A DNA stretch of 64,000 bases from Euonymus europaeus. Lineage: Eukaryota > Streptophyta > Magnoliopsida > Celastrales > Celastraceae. Under the pieces are notes generated by a model. The model was not told the DNA's origin and did not search any database. It worked only from the letters and a program-made list of their open reading frames with translations. Location: contig OY756961.1 in the NCBI GenBank assembly GCA_963580455.1, positions 21,371,001-21,435,000 of the forward strand, in the 5' to 3' direction. A program made the position numbers and the translations under genes. Shown piece by piece: positions 1 to 12,299 of the stretch. The first letter of the stretch is position 1, and each line of letters begins with the position of its first letter.

Positions 1-549
1 AGTATGCAAAGAACTATTCAAGGTATGCAAATGAAAATATGCATACCCAAAATGCATATTCTTGTTGGAGTTGCCCTTACGGAGATCAAGGAGTGCAGAT
101 CAACTTTGTGAATCAAGAAAAGCTTCTTTTACCTTTTATATATCCGAAATCAATGGAGAACTTGAGGTCAAATGTTCATCGAAGGAAACTTCCTTTTTTA
201 GTGGCTGAATTCAATGGATGAAAAGCTGTACTAGTGCAAGGAAATTTGAAATTCAATTATGAGGTGAACTTTACCATATTTAAAGACCTAAATTGCTGGG
301 ATACTAAAAAAGATATTACATATTTGGTGCAAATCAAAGTTAGCCAAGAAAGAAAATATTTTAAGAAAATATTCTTTATTGATTGACCCAAATCAACCAC
401 AAGTCAAGAAAAAAAAATACCGTATGTATTTCATCAGAATCAAGACCCAAATCAACTGATTATAGCAAGTCTTCATCCGCCCAAGATGGAAGAAAATTAA
501 AGAGAGAGTTTTCTGCTTTTTGCTGGAGTATATTAAGGAAGCAAATAAA
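1..549 (+). repeat. Dispersed repeat, probable LTR fragment, cut by the window edge
   Basis: No coding region is convincing here. Bases about 140-450 match 16263-16520 in the same orientation, with scattered substitutions and small indels, so this is a repeat present at least twice in the window. The second copy lies inside an LTR-like stretch, which suggests that this is a piece of a long copia-type LTR. The Tork-like element to the right appears to have inserted into it. Confidence 0.45.
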
Positions 550-1083
550 TGATGATTGACTACATTAGAAAGAGATCATGCAGCTGATCTGTTGCACCAA
601 ACTAACAAAATGTTTTCAATAATGGTTACTATTCAAAGCTTGCCATTGTTAAACAACAATTGTTACTTTCAACAATGGTTGTCATTGTTGAATTTGGAAG
701 CCTTACATTATTGAATTTTTGCCCAATCCTTTGCCTATATAAAGGCTTTGAGCCTTCCTTTGTAATACACACCAAAAACACAAACAAGTGTTTGAGAGAG
801 AAAGAGAGGGTGAGAGTGAGGGAGAAAAGAGAGGTTTTGTGTTGAGAGGTTTTGTGTTTTTCTCCCAATTTCAAGAGAGAGTGTTATTGTTCTCTCCTTG
901 TTAAATTAGAGAGAAGGTTGTAATCCTCTACTCCATAGTGAATTCTTCTATACCGGTCCGTGGTTTTTACTCTGTTCATTAGGGGTTTTCCACGTAAAAT
1001 CTGTGTGTCAAATTCAGCCTTTTAGTATTTCAAGTTCATTGGAAGTTGTGATCCTACTCTATCCGAACGGTAAATTTACAACA
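550..1083 (+). repeat. 5' LTR of Tork-like copia element
   Basis: This is a non-coding stretch with a TATA-like box (cctatataaagg near 735) followed by a purine-rich leader, and it ends in ACA at 1083. Two bases later a primer-binding site begins. The right edge is firm because of that site. The left edge, a TGATGATT at 550, is a guess from the usual TG start. No 3' LTR is present, because the element is truncated at about 4.1 kb. Confidence 0.5.
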
Positions 1084-1085
1084 AG

Positions 1086-1097
1086 TGGTATCGGAGG
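1086..1097 (+). other. Primer-binding site (initiator Met-tRNA type)
   Basis: The sequence tggtatcggagg differs at one position from the usual copia primer-binding site complementary to the 3' end of initiator methionine tRNA. It lies two bases after the LTR end. Confidence 0.75.
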
Positions 1098-1157
1098 GAT
1101 TGGTTGGTTCAAGATTCACGGTACTGTTCACAAAGTACTTGATTGTGATAAAAAGCA

Positions 1158-4140
1158 ATGACAGCAAAACATGAAATTGAGAAGTTCAATGGGAGTAATT
1201 TCTCATTGTGGAAATTGAAGATGAAGGCTATCTTGAGAAAAGATAACTGTCTGGCAGCTATTGATAATAAGCTCGTTGGATTCACAGATGAAAAGTGGAG
1301 CGAAATGGATGGCACCGCCATTGTCAATCTTCATTTGGCATTATCTGATGGTGTACTTTCAAGTATAGAAGAAAAAAAAAACTGCAAAGAAAATCTGGGA
1401 ACATCTCACCAAACCGTATAAGGCTAAATCTCTCCACAACAAGATTTTTCTAAAGAGGAAACTCTACACTCTTCGTATGATTGAATCTACTTCGGTGACA
1501 GAGCACATCAACTCATTGAATACTATGTTTTCTCAACTCACATCGTTGGGATGTAAAGTAGAACCAGTTGAACGTGCAGAACTTCTACTCCAAAGTCTAC
1601 CAGACTCATATGATCAACTCATCATCAACCTCACTAACAATGTTTTCACGGAATACCTAGTATTTGATGATATTGCAGCTGCTATTCTGGAAGAAGAAAA
1701 TAGGCGCAAAAACAAGGAGGACAGGTTGGCCGGTTCACATCAAGCTGAGGCTTTAACAATGGAAAGAGGGAGATCAATGGAACGTGGCTCAAGTGGGAGC
1801 CATAATCATGACAGGTCCAAATCAAGGAGTAAGAAGAATTTTAAATGCTACTTTTGTGGCAAGAAATGACACCTGAAGAAGGATTGTTGGAAGAAGAAGA
1901 ACGAAGAGAAGAACTCTCAAGGAAATGTGGCAAGTACCCCAGATGATGGTGAAATTTTATATATTGAAGCAATGCCAATCACAAAAGGTGAAAGGAACTT
2001 TAGTGATACCTGGATTATTGATTCAGGTGCATCATGGCACATGACCTCACGAAGAGAATGGTTTCATCAGTATAAACCAGTCTCAAGAGGATCAATATTC
2101 ATGGGTAATGATCACATCCTGAAGATTTTCGGCATTGGAACCATCAAACTAAAAATGTATGATAAGACTGTCTACACTATCACGGAGGTTCGACATGTGG
2201 AGGGCCTGAGAAAGAATCTATTGTCTTTGGGACAAATAGATAGTCTCGGTTACAATATCCAAACTCAAGATGGGATAATGAAAATTATCCGGGGCGTACT
2301 TGTAGTTATGAAGGCAGAAAAGCTGAATTCAAATTTATACAAGCTAAAGGGAGAAACTATACTTGAAGCAGAAGCATCTGTTGTATCAAGTAGTTCAAAA
2401 GATGAACCTGCAATGAAGTGGCATCTCAAACTCGGACATATGTCTGAAAGAGGATTGAGGATTCTTTTCGAGAAGAATTTACTCCCTGGTCTCACAAAGG
2501 TATCATTACCCTTTTGTGAGCACTGTGTTACAAGTAAGCATAATAGATTGAAATTCAGCCTATCCAGTTTCAGAAGCAAGGATATTCTAGAACTAATTCA
2601 CTCTGATGTGTGGCAAGCACCGGTGATATCTCTAGGAGGAGCAAAATATTTTGTTTCTTTTATTGATGATAATTCCAGAAGATGTTGATTGTATCCCATC
2701 AAGAGGAAGATGGCTGTGTTTCCAGTCTTCAAAATATTCAAAGCCCGGGTGGAACTTGAATATGGTAAAAAGATCAAGTGTTTGAGGTCTGATAATGGAG
2801 GAGAATATACTGGCGATGAGTTTGATGTTTTCTGTAATAAAGAAGGCATCAAAAGATAGTTCACTACAGCATACACTCCTCAACAAAATGGAGTAGCAGA
2901 GCGGATGATTATTCAAGACTCCACACATTTGGAAGTGTTGTGTATGTGATGTTCAATGCCTAAGAAAGAACGAAGTTGGATCCAAAATCCAGGAAATGTA
3001 TATTCTTGGGATATGCTGATGGAGTTAAGGGGTATCGCCTATGGGATTCCACTGCCCATAAGGTTATTATCAGCAGGGATGTTATCTTTGCAGAAGATAA
3101 GCTACAAGAGAAAAATGATGATAGTACAGGAAAAGAAAATTTAGAGACTACTATAGTTCAGATGAAAAATAAGTCTGAGGAAGAAGTTGTTTCTGAAGCA
3201 ACACCAGAGCATGAGGTAGAAGAACATATTGAGTCTAAGACTCAAGCTGAGGCTCCAGAAATTCGGCGGTGAACTCGAGAGAAAAGACTGACAGCTTGAC
3301 ACTCAGAGTATGTTACGGAGTGCAATGTTGCATACTGTCTTTTAACAGAGGATGGAGAGGCATCGACTTTGTATGAAACTAGAAACAGTTTAGATGCATC
3401 TCTGTGGATGACAACAATGCAGGAGGAGATTGAAGCTCTCCATAAAAACAACACTTGGAATCTTGTATCATTGCCACGTGGAAGAAAAGCCATTGGTAAC
3501 AAATGGGTTTACAAGATCAAGCGAGATGACAATGATCAAGTTGAACGATATCCTGCTCGATTGGTGGTGAAAGGATATGCTGAGAAAGAAGGCATTGACT
3601 TTAACGAGATATTTTCTTCGGTGGTTCGACTTACAACGGTCAGAGTAGTCTTGGCTATGTGTGCTACGTTTGACTTACATTTGGAGCAGTTAGATGTTAA
3701 AACTGCATTTCTTCATGGAGAACTTGAAGAAGAAATTTATATGCTTCAACCAGAAGGTTTTGCTGAAGAAGGCAAAGAGAACTTGGTTTGCAGGTTGAAC
3801 AAATCTCTATATGGTCTCAAACAGGCGCCGAGATGTTGGTATAAGAGATTTGATTCCTTTATTATTAGCCTTGGGTACAATAGACTAAATTCAGACCATT
3901 GTACATACTACAAAAGGTTTGAGGGAGATAATGACTTCATTATCTTGTTGTTGTACGTGGATGACATGTTGGTAGCAGGACCCAACAAAGATCGTATCCA
4001 GGAATTAAAGGCACAGTTGGCTAGGGAATTTGATATGAAGGATCTGGGATCAGCAAACAAGATTCTAGAGATGCAAATTCACCGAGACAGAAATAGCAGA
4101 AAGATTTGGCTTTCACAAAAGAATTATTTGCAAAAATTCA
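1158..4140 (+). pseudogene. Ty1/copia gag-pol remnant, Tork-like, truncated
   Basis: This is a decayed polyprotein of a copia retrotransposon. Visible in order are a Gag region (1158-1866), a frameshift at an A-run near 1370, and a CCHC zinc knuckle interrupted by TGA at 1867-1869. Then come a protease with DSGAS (about 2025), the integrase HHCC zinc region and core, and a TGA at 2686-2688. The integrase C-terminus is partly deleted near 2920. A reverse transcriptase follows with the LDVKTAF motif, the LYGLKQAP motif and the catalytic YVDD (about 3955). The coding match stops at about 4140, before RNase H, where hAT MITE sequence begins. The Tork assignment rests on the overall look of Gag and RT and on the LTR/PBS layout. 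The element cannot be active. Confidence 0.9.
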
Positions 4141-4618
4141 TATTTTGTCAAATTTACCTTATATAATTGGAAATTCCTATTTTGTCAAAAAAATATTATA
4201 TAATTATAAAGATGATTGCGAAATAAAAATGGAAATTTCTATTTCATCAAATTTACCTTATATAATTTACCTTATATAATTATAAATTCCTATTTTGTCA
4301 CAATAAATATTGAGGTTTAATTTCGAAATCGAAAATGGAAACAAAATCAAGAAGATTATATTCTCTCATTAAAATCAAAGAAGGAGATGATTTCCTATTT
4401 TATGAAGAGAAAAATAAGGAATCTAAATCCTAAACATAATTTCACACATTAATAATTAATAAGTATCATTTATTACAATTTATTATAATAAAAATTATTT
4501 ATTATAATAAAAATTATTTATTATAATTTATTATAACAAAACCGGTTTTAACCGGTTTTATTTAGACAATCGGACCGGACTGGCAGCCGGCCGGTCCGGT
4601 CCTAGTCTTACAACATTG
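4131..4618 (+). mobile_element. hAT-type MITE, right part only
   Basis: This stretch matches the right-hand four fifths of the complete element at 44435-44988, ending in the same terminal caacattg. The left end, with its CCGG-rich subterminal region, is missing: the copia polymerase runs directly into it. To the right it abuts LINE sequence at 4619. An extra internal duplication of the motif 'accttatataatt' distinguishes it from the other copy. Confidence 0.8.
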
Positions 4619-5547
4619 ATGTGGACCATGTTCTTCAGAAATGTGCACTGACAGCTAATTAATTTTTGGAGGTGCTTGTTGCCGCATAATGAGATCCAAC
4701 GTCAAATAAGTATGTCTTTTATTGATTGGTTTACCTTTAATTTGAAAGTGTTACTTTTTGTGATGATGCTCATGATTGGAGTGTTGTGAGTTTTGCGGTG
4801 GCTGTGTGGTTTATATGGAAATGGCATAATGATTTTGTTTTTAATGGGAAGTTAATGTCTGTGTCGGCGAAGTCTCTTCTCGTCATAAGGTATATTGTTG
4901 ACATTGAGAGGGCTTTTAATGTTCATCAAACGCAAGGCAACCGTAGCACTTCGGTGGCGACCAAGTTTATCTCTTGGACTCCTCTAGAAGGTTGGGTAAC
5001 TCTCAATATAGATGGCTGTTGTAAAGGACCTTTAAACCTGGCTGGTGGTGGAGGGTTGGTTCGGGATTTTAAAGGAAGATGGTTGACATGTTTTATGATC
5101 AATATTGGAAGTTTTAGTGTCGTGGAAGCAGAGCTTTGGGCAATATATCTCCCACGGTCTGAGTATGGCTTGGAACGCAGGGTTTCGAAAGGTTGTGTTG
5201 GAGACGGATTCGCTTCTTGTTGCGAATTGGATGAAGAATGAAGATTTGCCTAACCTGTCTTATTCTAATTTTATTTTTTAAGTGTCCAAGTTTGTTGACA
5301 CGAGAGTGGGAAGTTCATGTTTGTCATATCTATAGGGAGCGGAATCACTATGCAGATTTTTTGGCGACTTGGGCTCTCCGACAGGAGAGAGGATTCTAGC
5401 TTGTGCATCACCCTCCTAAGGATATGCTTCATCTGATTTGGGAAGATCATCTTAGAGTCTTGGAGTCTGCTGGCCTAGAAATGTCGGGCGTATAGTTGAG
5501 TGAGGAGCTTTGTGGGTGAACCCCTTCCTTTGGATAAAAAAAAACTA
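4619..5547 (+). pseudogene. L1-type LINE 3' end (zf-RVT and RNase H)
   Basis: Conceptual translation begins with the zinc-finger region that follows reverse transcriptase in plant LINEs (DVDHVLQKC at 4619). It continues into an RNase H domain: LNIDG at about 5000 holds the first catalytic Asp, VEAELWA at about 5120 the Glu, and a second frame carries LETDS at about 5200. A frameshift near 5145 and a stop near 5280 break it. The 3' end is marked by an A-run at 5539-5547. No reverse transcriptase remains upstream because the MITE fragment intervenes. A fragment of an L1-clade element. Confidence 0.85.
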
Positions 5548-5589
5548 TATTTACATATATGTGTGGTAAGTTTCTATATATATACGAGA

Positions 5590-6085
5590 TTTCTCATACG
5601 CGGGATCACGCAAATTGCATTTGGTGCGGGATCCTGTTTTGAGCAATCGGACGGCCATATATTGTTTTTCGTTAAATAACTCAACGAAACCGCATTTAAC
5701 TCGGTGACCCGCAATTCTTTGCCTTCTTTGACCTTCTATTCACCCCGGGTGACCTTCGAACTCCACGATTACGAACACCTTCGTTGCCTTCGATTCACCT
5801 TGCGCCTTCGAACTCCACGAACACCTTCGATTCACTTTGCATCCTGCGAGCACTTAGGAGATTGAACTCTAATATGCCCTAACGTTCGATTTCGATCTAC
5901 AACCCCGTTTGACCTTCCAATCACGATTACGAACACCTTCTTGGCCTTCGATTCACCTTGCGCCTTCGAACTCCACGAACACCTTCACCTTCGATTCACT
6001 TTGCATCATTCGAACACTTAGGAGCTTGAACTCTGATATGCCCTAACATTCGATTCCGATTGGCAACCCCAACCTTCATTATTGC
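5590..6085. repeat. Insertion with a two-copy 160-bp tandem repeat
   Basis: Compared with the paralogous block at 13150-13260, this stretch is extra sequence. Its left edge (gagatttctcatacgcgg) loosely resembles the terminal inverted repeat at 12300. Bases 5751-5910 and 5911-6070 are two copies of a unit of about 160 bp, rich in ccttcgattcacc and cgaactccacgaacacc motifs, with several substitutions and short indels. No coding potential is seen. Confidence 0.6.
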
Positions 6086-6757
6086 ATGGCCCACCTTATC
6101 TTTTATATATAGATATAAATTATTATTGGGCCCCAGCTGTTTCATAATATTATTATTGAGGCATAAATAATAGGGACAGAGTTGTGAAAAAGTGTCTCAT
6201 GTACAGATTTTCCTCTATGTTTTGGATGGGAAATTTTGACGTGGGCCTTCACCTGTTTTTCAACCTTAATTTGCTTTCCTCCTTCCTAAACACGTTCATT
6301 TTTTATCCAAATTTTACCTCCTCTCATTTTCTCCCCTAAATAAATAATACATTAATAATTTAGGTACCGTTTGTTTCAAATTTCACACAGCTTAAAGTCG
6401 TAAAACTCATAATGTATTATATAATTGTCCCTCTAAATTTTAAAATTTTTCCATTACTTTTTATTATAATACATTTTTTTATAATTTTATTTGCAAAATT
6501 AATATAATAAAAAATGAACTAAATCCCTTACAACATTTTATATAGCTTATAACTATGACCTCGTAACTTTTTACATAATATTTTTCATAATCTTAAATTT
6601 AAATATGAGCAATTTGTACGACCAATATGCTTGGAATTAGTCGCTTCAATGGATATTGGTCGAAAAATTACCGAACGTATAGCATTCCTTCACGCTTGGT
6701 GACAATGATTTTTTATTTGTTATTTTGAGAAAAAATAGGTACCTTGATTTTTTTTCC
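6086..6757. repeat. Duplicated block copy 1, left part, with Tourist-like MITE
   Basis: This non-coding stretch aligns collinearly with 13225-14057. Inside it, from 6363 to about 6590, lies a diverged Tourist-like MITE beginning GGTACCGTTTGTTTCA after TTA (6360-6362). The matching right end is preserved only in copy 2. The block stops at the TTTCC target duplication of the copia element and resumes at 12042. Confidence 0.7.
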
Positions 6758-7189
6758 TGATAAATTGGATTTACGGAGGTTTTGCTTCTTGTTGTTCTGC
6801 TGCTCGTATTCCACTTCTTGAAAGAGTTAGGGCTTCAAAGTTCTTTATTGGGCTTCTAAGCTTGTGGTCTTTTGTTTATATTGGGCTTGATTTTTTATTT
6901 ATTCTTTCTATCTTTTGTTTGGGCTAAGCCCGTTATTGTTTAGTCATAGTTTGTCTTTTTCTTATTTCAAATCATTATTTTTTCTTCTTAATGGTCATGT
7001 CAATATGACCGTTGCTATCAGATGTATATAAATCTTTGTACTTCATCTGTAAGTTTAAGCAATGAATTTCAAATTCATAGCAACCTTCTTCTTCTCCTTC
7101 TTTATGTCTCTGTCTCTTCTTCTTCTGCTGCTGCACATTTGAACTAGCAAATACACCTGCAAAAACATCAGCAAATACAATTTATGTTA
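6758..7189 (+). repeat. 5' LTR of the young copia element
   Basis: Direct repeat of 11608-12041. A TATA-like stretch (gatgtatataaatc) lies near 7022-7035, followed by a pyrimidine-rich leader. The right edge is fixed by the primer-binding site that starts at 7190 and by the target duplication after the 3' LTR. Confidence 0.93.
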
Positions 7190-7201
7190 TGGCATCGGAG
7201 C
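7190..7201 (+). other. Primer-binding site of the young copia element
   Basis: tggcatcggagc matches the initiator-Met tRNA type of copia primer-binding site with two differences. It overlaps the Gag-Pol start codon, whose A is the last base of the LTR (7189-7191). Confidence 0.8.
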
Positions 7202-10200
7202 CAACAGATCCTTCCAATTCAATTACTCAAGTGCTCACAGAAGCAATCAATTTTATGAGGGCACAACCCTCATTGGCAAATGCAAATGCCAATTCTTCTA
7301 CTGAAGGAACTTCCTCAGAAGTTCTTAATTTATTATCTCAATTGAGTTCTACTATGCCTACTCCTGTGATTAACACCACCACCTCCGCACCTTTACTTCC
7401 TACCCCTCCCATTTTTTCTGTTCCTCCCACCATAACCCCATCCTACAACCTTCCTTCTGTCACTACTCCTACAACAGATCCTTATATCAATCCCTACACA
7501 ATTTTACCCAATGACTTTGGTGTTAACAAAATTATATCCATTGAGCTGGTTGGCCCAAATTATCATGTTTGGAGCTCAAATATGCTAGATGCTTTGGAAG
7601 CTCGCAATAAAATGGGTTTTATAGATGGTACCTTATCTATGCCTCCCATTTCTGATCCTAATCATCGTCTGTGGAAGCGGGCAAATAGTCTTCTCAAGAC
7701 CTGGATTTCTAACACCGTCTCTCCTCAGATCCTCAATAGCATATCAGGCTGGAAAACAGTTCAAGAATTATGGTCAGATTTGAAAAATCGCTATTCCGCA
7801 TCAAATGAAACCAGAATCTTTGAAATTTTCAGACAGCTAGCCACAATCAAACAAGGTGCGCTTTCTATTACAGATTATTTTTCCAAAATCAAAGGTTACT
7901 GGGATGAAACACAGGCATATGATGAGGTTCCAGGCTGCAAGTGTGGTCACTGTTGCTGTATGGCTGAAGTTCTCAAGACTATTTTTACTAAAAGAGACAA
8001 GGAAAGAGTGATGCAGTTTTTGATGGGCTTGAATGAGAATTTTAATCATGTCAGTAGTCAAATTCTTTTGATGAGTCCTTTTCCTACAGTGGATAAAGCT
8101 TTTCACATTATCCTACAAGAGGAAACTAAGCAATCTGTCACTCATTCTGACAAGGTGATCTCCACTGAAGCTCTAGCTATGGCAGTCAACAAACCTTTCT
8201 TTAACAATTCCAGAAATAATTTTAAGGCTTCTCAAGGCAACAAGCAAGGAGATATTTTCAAGCCGCAGACATCCAAACAGAACCTATTCTGCAACTACTG
8301 CAAGAAAGATAATCACACTATTGACAAATGCTACAGGCTGATTGGAAAGAAATCTAGGCAGAATTCTAATCCCAACTTCCATACTGCTAATCAAGTTAGT
8401 ACTCAAGCTAGCACAGCTGATACTGCTCATGCTTTGGATCTAAACAATGATCAATGTCAACAAATTATAGCCTTTCTCAAGTCTAAGGTAACTGCTTCTT
8501 CAGACACCTCTTTACCAGAAGGGCAGCATCACTTTGCCAATATGACAGCCCTTTCAGGTACCTCAAACTCTTCTAAATCTACTACTTGGATTGTTGACAG
8601 TGGCGCCTCTGATCATGTCATATGCAATGCTTCTTTTTATCATACATCTCATCCTACTACTAATGCATTTGTCTTTCTACCTAATGGTCACAAACACATA
8701 ATCACTCATATTGGTACAGTCCGACTTAATGACAAAATCACTCTATCCAATGTCCTTTGTGTTCCTAGTTTTAATTTTAACCTAATTTCAGTTAGTAAAA
8801 TTACACAAGAACATAATTTATCTGTCAACTTTACACCAACAAACTGTGAATTGCAGGAACTAGGCACTTTGAGGAAGAGTGTGATGGGGATGCAATCTAG
8901 AGGCTTATATTTATATCACAAAGTTGAAGATCAAAACTCAAGTCATCTAGGTTCAATAAACTCTGTTTTTTCTGCCAAGATATGGCATATGAGGCTAGGG
9001 CATCCTTCATCCAGTGTTGCTAGACTTTTACCTAAGACTTTAAGAGGAGATCATGATCAATGTATAGACTGTCAATTAGGAAAGATGAAGAGAAAACCTT
9101 TTTGTACTAGTTCTACCTCCTCTAATGAAACTTTCAGTTTGGTTCATATGGATATATGGGGGCCCAGCTCTACTGTTTCAATTGACGGTTATAGATATTT
9201 CTTAACAGTGGTAGATGATTATTCAAGAGCAACTTGGGTTTATCTAATGCACTCAAAGGATGAAACTAGAACTTATATAAAGATTTTTATAAATTATGTT
9301 AAAAATCAGTTTAATAAGTCCCTAAAAACCCTTAGAACTGATAATGGTAAGGAATTTCTAATGGATGATTTTTACATGCATGAAGGTATTATCCATCATA
9401 AAACATGTCCTTACACACCCCAACAAAATGGGGTGGTGGAGAGGAAACATCAAACCATTCTTAATATGGCTAGAACACTGCGTATTCATAGTGGTTTAGC
9501 AGATACTTTTTGGTCCTTCTGTATACAAACAGCAGTCTATTTAATAAATAGATTGCCTACACGAGTAATTGATAATTATACTCCTTATCAAATATTATAC
9601 AATAAACCAGTTACTTATGATCACTTAAGAGTTTTTGGCTGTTTTTGTATAGCTAAGAATAATAAACATGTCTCTAAGTTTCAACCTAAAGTTGTACCAG
9701 CTATTTTCATAGGATATCCAATAGGTGTTAAAGGTTATAGGCTCTTAGATTTACAAACTCATGAATTATTTACCTCTAGAGATGTATGTTTCTATGAATC
9801 TAAATTTCCTTTTAAATCTCAAACTAACACTTCCACAACAGAGTTGTCAGCATCCACAACACATAATCATGATCACACAGTTATTTCACAGTCACCAGTT
9901 TCAACTACCACTACTAGAATTAAAAGAAAACCTGCATATTTGGCTGATTACCATTGTGAAGTAGCTGCATCTAGTTTATCTCCTCCACTGCATCATCCAT
10001 CTGAGCATGTCACCCATTCCCTGTCACATACTCATTTTTTAGCAACCATAATTAAAATCCAGGAACCTACTAGATATCAACAAGCTTTAAAGGATCCAAA
10101 TTGGATTAAAGCTATGCAATCAGAAATGACAGCCTTAAAAAATAACCAAACTTGGGAAATCACTACATTACCTCAAGATAGAAAGCCTATAGGAAGCAAG

Positions 10201-11598
10201 TGGGTATATAAAATCAAATATAATGTTGATGGTACTGTGGAAAGATATAAAGCACGCTTAGTGGCTCAAGGTTTTAGTCAAACAGAGGGTTTTGACTATT
10301 CAGCCACTTTTGCACCAGTGGTTAAAATTACCACTGTTAGACTATTTTTGGCCTTAACAGCCATGCATAATTGGTCCTTGCATCATTTAGATGTTCAAAA
10401 TACATTTTTAAATGGGGATTTAGAAGAGGAAGTTTATATGAAACTTCCTCCTGGTCATTATTTACAGAATAAACCTAATATAGTTTGTAGACTTAGGAAA
10501 TCTATTTATGGACTTAAACAAGCTAGTAGACAATGGAATCAAAAATGCAAAGATGCTTTAATTCGTTTTGGTTTTGTGCAAAGTAAGACAGATTACTCTC
10601 TCTTTCACTATCATAACAAAGGAAATATTATTTTTTTGCTTCTCTATGTAGATGATATGGCCGTTGGTGGAAATAATGAAACACTTATCACTCATTTTAA
10701 AACCTACATAGCTTCTTGTTTTAAAATTAAGGACTTAGGTCCTTTGAAATATTTCTTAGGCTTAGAAATTCATAGGACTGCTACATCTTTATCTATTTCT
10801 CAACAAAAGTATGCTACAGATTTGATTAAAGATGCTCACTTGTTAGATTCTAAGATAGCTAAGTCTCCCTTAGACACAAATACCAAACTTTCTATTACTC
10901 AAGGTACTCCTTTAGCAGATCCGTTTCAATATCGACGTCTTGTTGGGAGACTTATGTATCTCACAATTACACGCCCTGACATTACGTTCACAGTTAATAC
11001 CCTAAGTCAATTTATGCATCATCCCACAAATTTTCATATGCATGCTGCTCTTAGAGTTTTGAAATATGTTAAAGGGACCCTTCAACAGGGCCTCCTTTAT
11101 CCTGTTACTAACCAGTTGCAGGTAGAAGGCTTTTGTGATGCTGACTGGGCAGCTTGTGTGGATACCAGACGTTCTGTGACTGGTTTTTGCATAAAATTGG
11201 GCAATGCTCTAGTTTCTTGGAAATCCAAGAAACAAAAAACGGTTTCTCGATCCTCCGCAGAAGCAGAGTATCGAGCTATGGCATCTGCTACTTCAGAACT
11301 TTAATGGCTCTACAATTTATTGACAGAAATGCAAATCAAAATCAAGACTCCTATGATTCTTCACTGTGATAATAAAGCAGCCATACATATAGCAACCAAT
11401 CCGGTTTTCCATGAAAGAACCAAGCATATTGAGCTGGATCTTCATTATACAAGAGAAAAAGTAGAACAAGGCATCATCAAGCTTACACACCTGGTTTCTG
11501 TCGATCAACCTGGAGATCTTCTGACTAAATCGCTTCCCGTTCACAAGATTTCTCATCATTTGCGCAAGCTGAACATGATCATTGATCCTGATCAGCTT

Positions 11599-11607
11599 GA
11601 GGGGGGG
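11599..11607 (+). other. Polypurine tract
   Basis: gaggggggg lies directly before the TG of the 3' LTR, where plus-strand DNA synthesis is primed in LTR retrotransposons. Confidence 0.85.
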
Positions 11608-12041
11608 TGATAAATTGGATTTACGGAGGTTTTGCTTCTTGTTGTTCTGCTGCTCGTATTCCACTTCTTGAAAGAGTTAGGGCTTCAAAGTTCTTTATTG
11701 GGCTTCTAAGCTTGTGGTCTTTTGTTTATAATGGGCTTGATTTTTTATTTATTTTTTCTATCTTTTGTTTGGGCTAAGCCCGTTATTGTTTAGTCATAGT
11801 TTATCTTTTTCTTATTTCAAATCATTATTTTTTCTTCTTAATGGTCATGTCAATATGACCGTTGCTATCAGATGTATATAAATCTTTGTACTTCACATCT
11901 GTAAGTTTAAGCAATGAATTTCAAATTCATAGCAACCTTCTTCTTCTCCTTCTTTATGTCTCTGTCTCTTCTTCTTCTGCTGCTGCACATTTGAACTAGC
12001 AAATACACCTGCAAAAACATCAGCAAATACAATTTATGTTA
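11608..12041 (+). repeat. 3' LTR of the young copia element
   Basis: Direct repeat of 6758-7189. Three substitutions and one 2-base insertion separate the two by visual comparison. It is followed by the target duplication tttcc. Confidence 0.93.
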
Positions 12042-12298
12042 TTTCCACTTTTGCTAATTCGTAATTTAGATAATAATTATCATTAAATTTATGCCGTCCA
12101 AAGTGTGAGAATGCGACTAATTGCTAAGTAAAACAGAACTTAACAGTTAAAGAAATCTAATGTGTGGTGATGTCAGCTCTGTTGGTCTCTTTCGTTATCT
12201 ATAACGTACAATCGTGTTACATGTGGACAAATTAAACTTGCCTAGCTAGATAAGGATCACAAATATTTCTTCACACATGAATCGTGTGTGAAGACATT
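12042..12298 (+). repeat. Orphan albumin promoter copy (P1)
   Basis: Continues duplicated block copy 1 after the copia insertion. It closely matches 14058-14290, upstream of the two-domain albumin gene, including the stretch ending gtgaagacattata. No albumin coding sequence follows. A TIR element begins at about 12300 instead. Confidence 0.75.
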
Positions 12299-12299
12299 A

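Larger units (their letters stand above)
7189..11610 (+). pseudogene. Copia Gag-Pol polyprotein with one nonsense codon
   Basis: A single frame of about 1,470 codons is broken only by TAA at 11302-11304. Domains in order: Gag (residues about 110-330) and a CCHC knuckle, C-x2-C-x4-H-x4-C, near residue 370. Next are a protease with VDSGAS (about residue 470), the integrase HHCC region, and an integrase core with HMDIWGP, LRTDNG and NGVVERKH (D,D,E). The reverse transcriptase has HLDVQ and the catalytic YVDD (about residue 1160), and RNase H has DADW, SSAEAEYRAM and, after the stop, DNKAA. The frame ends with the TGA that opens the 3' LTR. The premature stop removes the last RNase H Asp and about 100 residues. 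All other catalytic residues are present. The lineage within copia was not assigned with confidence. Confidence 0.93.
6758..12041 (+). mobile_element. Nearly intact Ty1/copia retrotransposon (5.28 kb)
   Basis: A whole element with LTRs of 432 and 434 bp, a primer-binding site at 7190, one long gag-pol frame and a polypurine tract at 11599-11607. The 5-bp target duplication tttcc lies at 6753-6757 and 12042-12046. Removing the element and one copy of tttcc restores collinearity with the duplicated block at about 14058. By eye the LTRs differ by three substitutions and one 2-base indel (ca near 11896), so the insertion is young. The ends are TG...TA rather than the usual TG...CA. It is nested in a duplicated promoter block of the albumin family. 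Confidence 0.95.

Noticed and set aside
629..874. Minus-strand frame of 81 codons over the first LTR
   Set aside because: It lies antisense to a repeat-rich LTR leader and its composition follows the GAGAGA tract. No family match is recognisable.
4786..5241. Independent RNase H-like host protein
   Set aside because: The upstream zinc-finger region, frameshift and terminal A-run show it to be a LINE 3' end.
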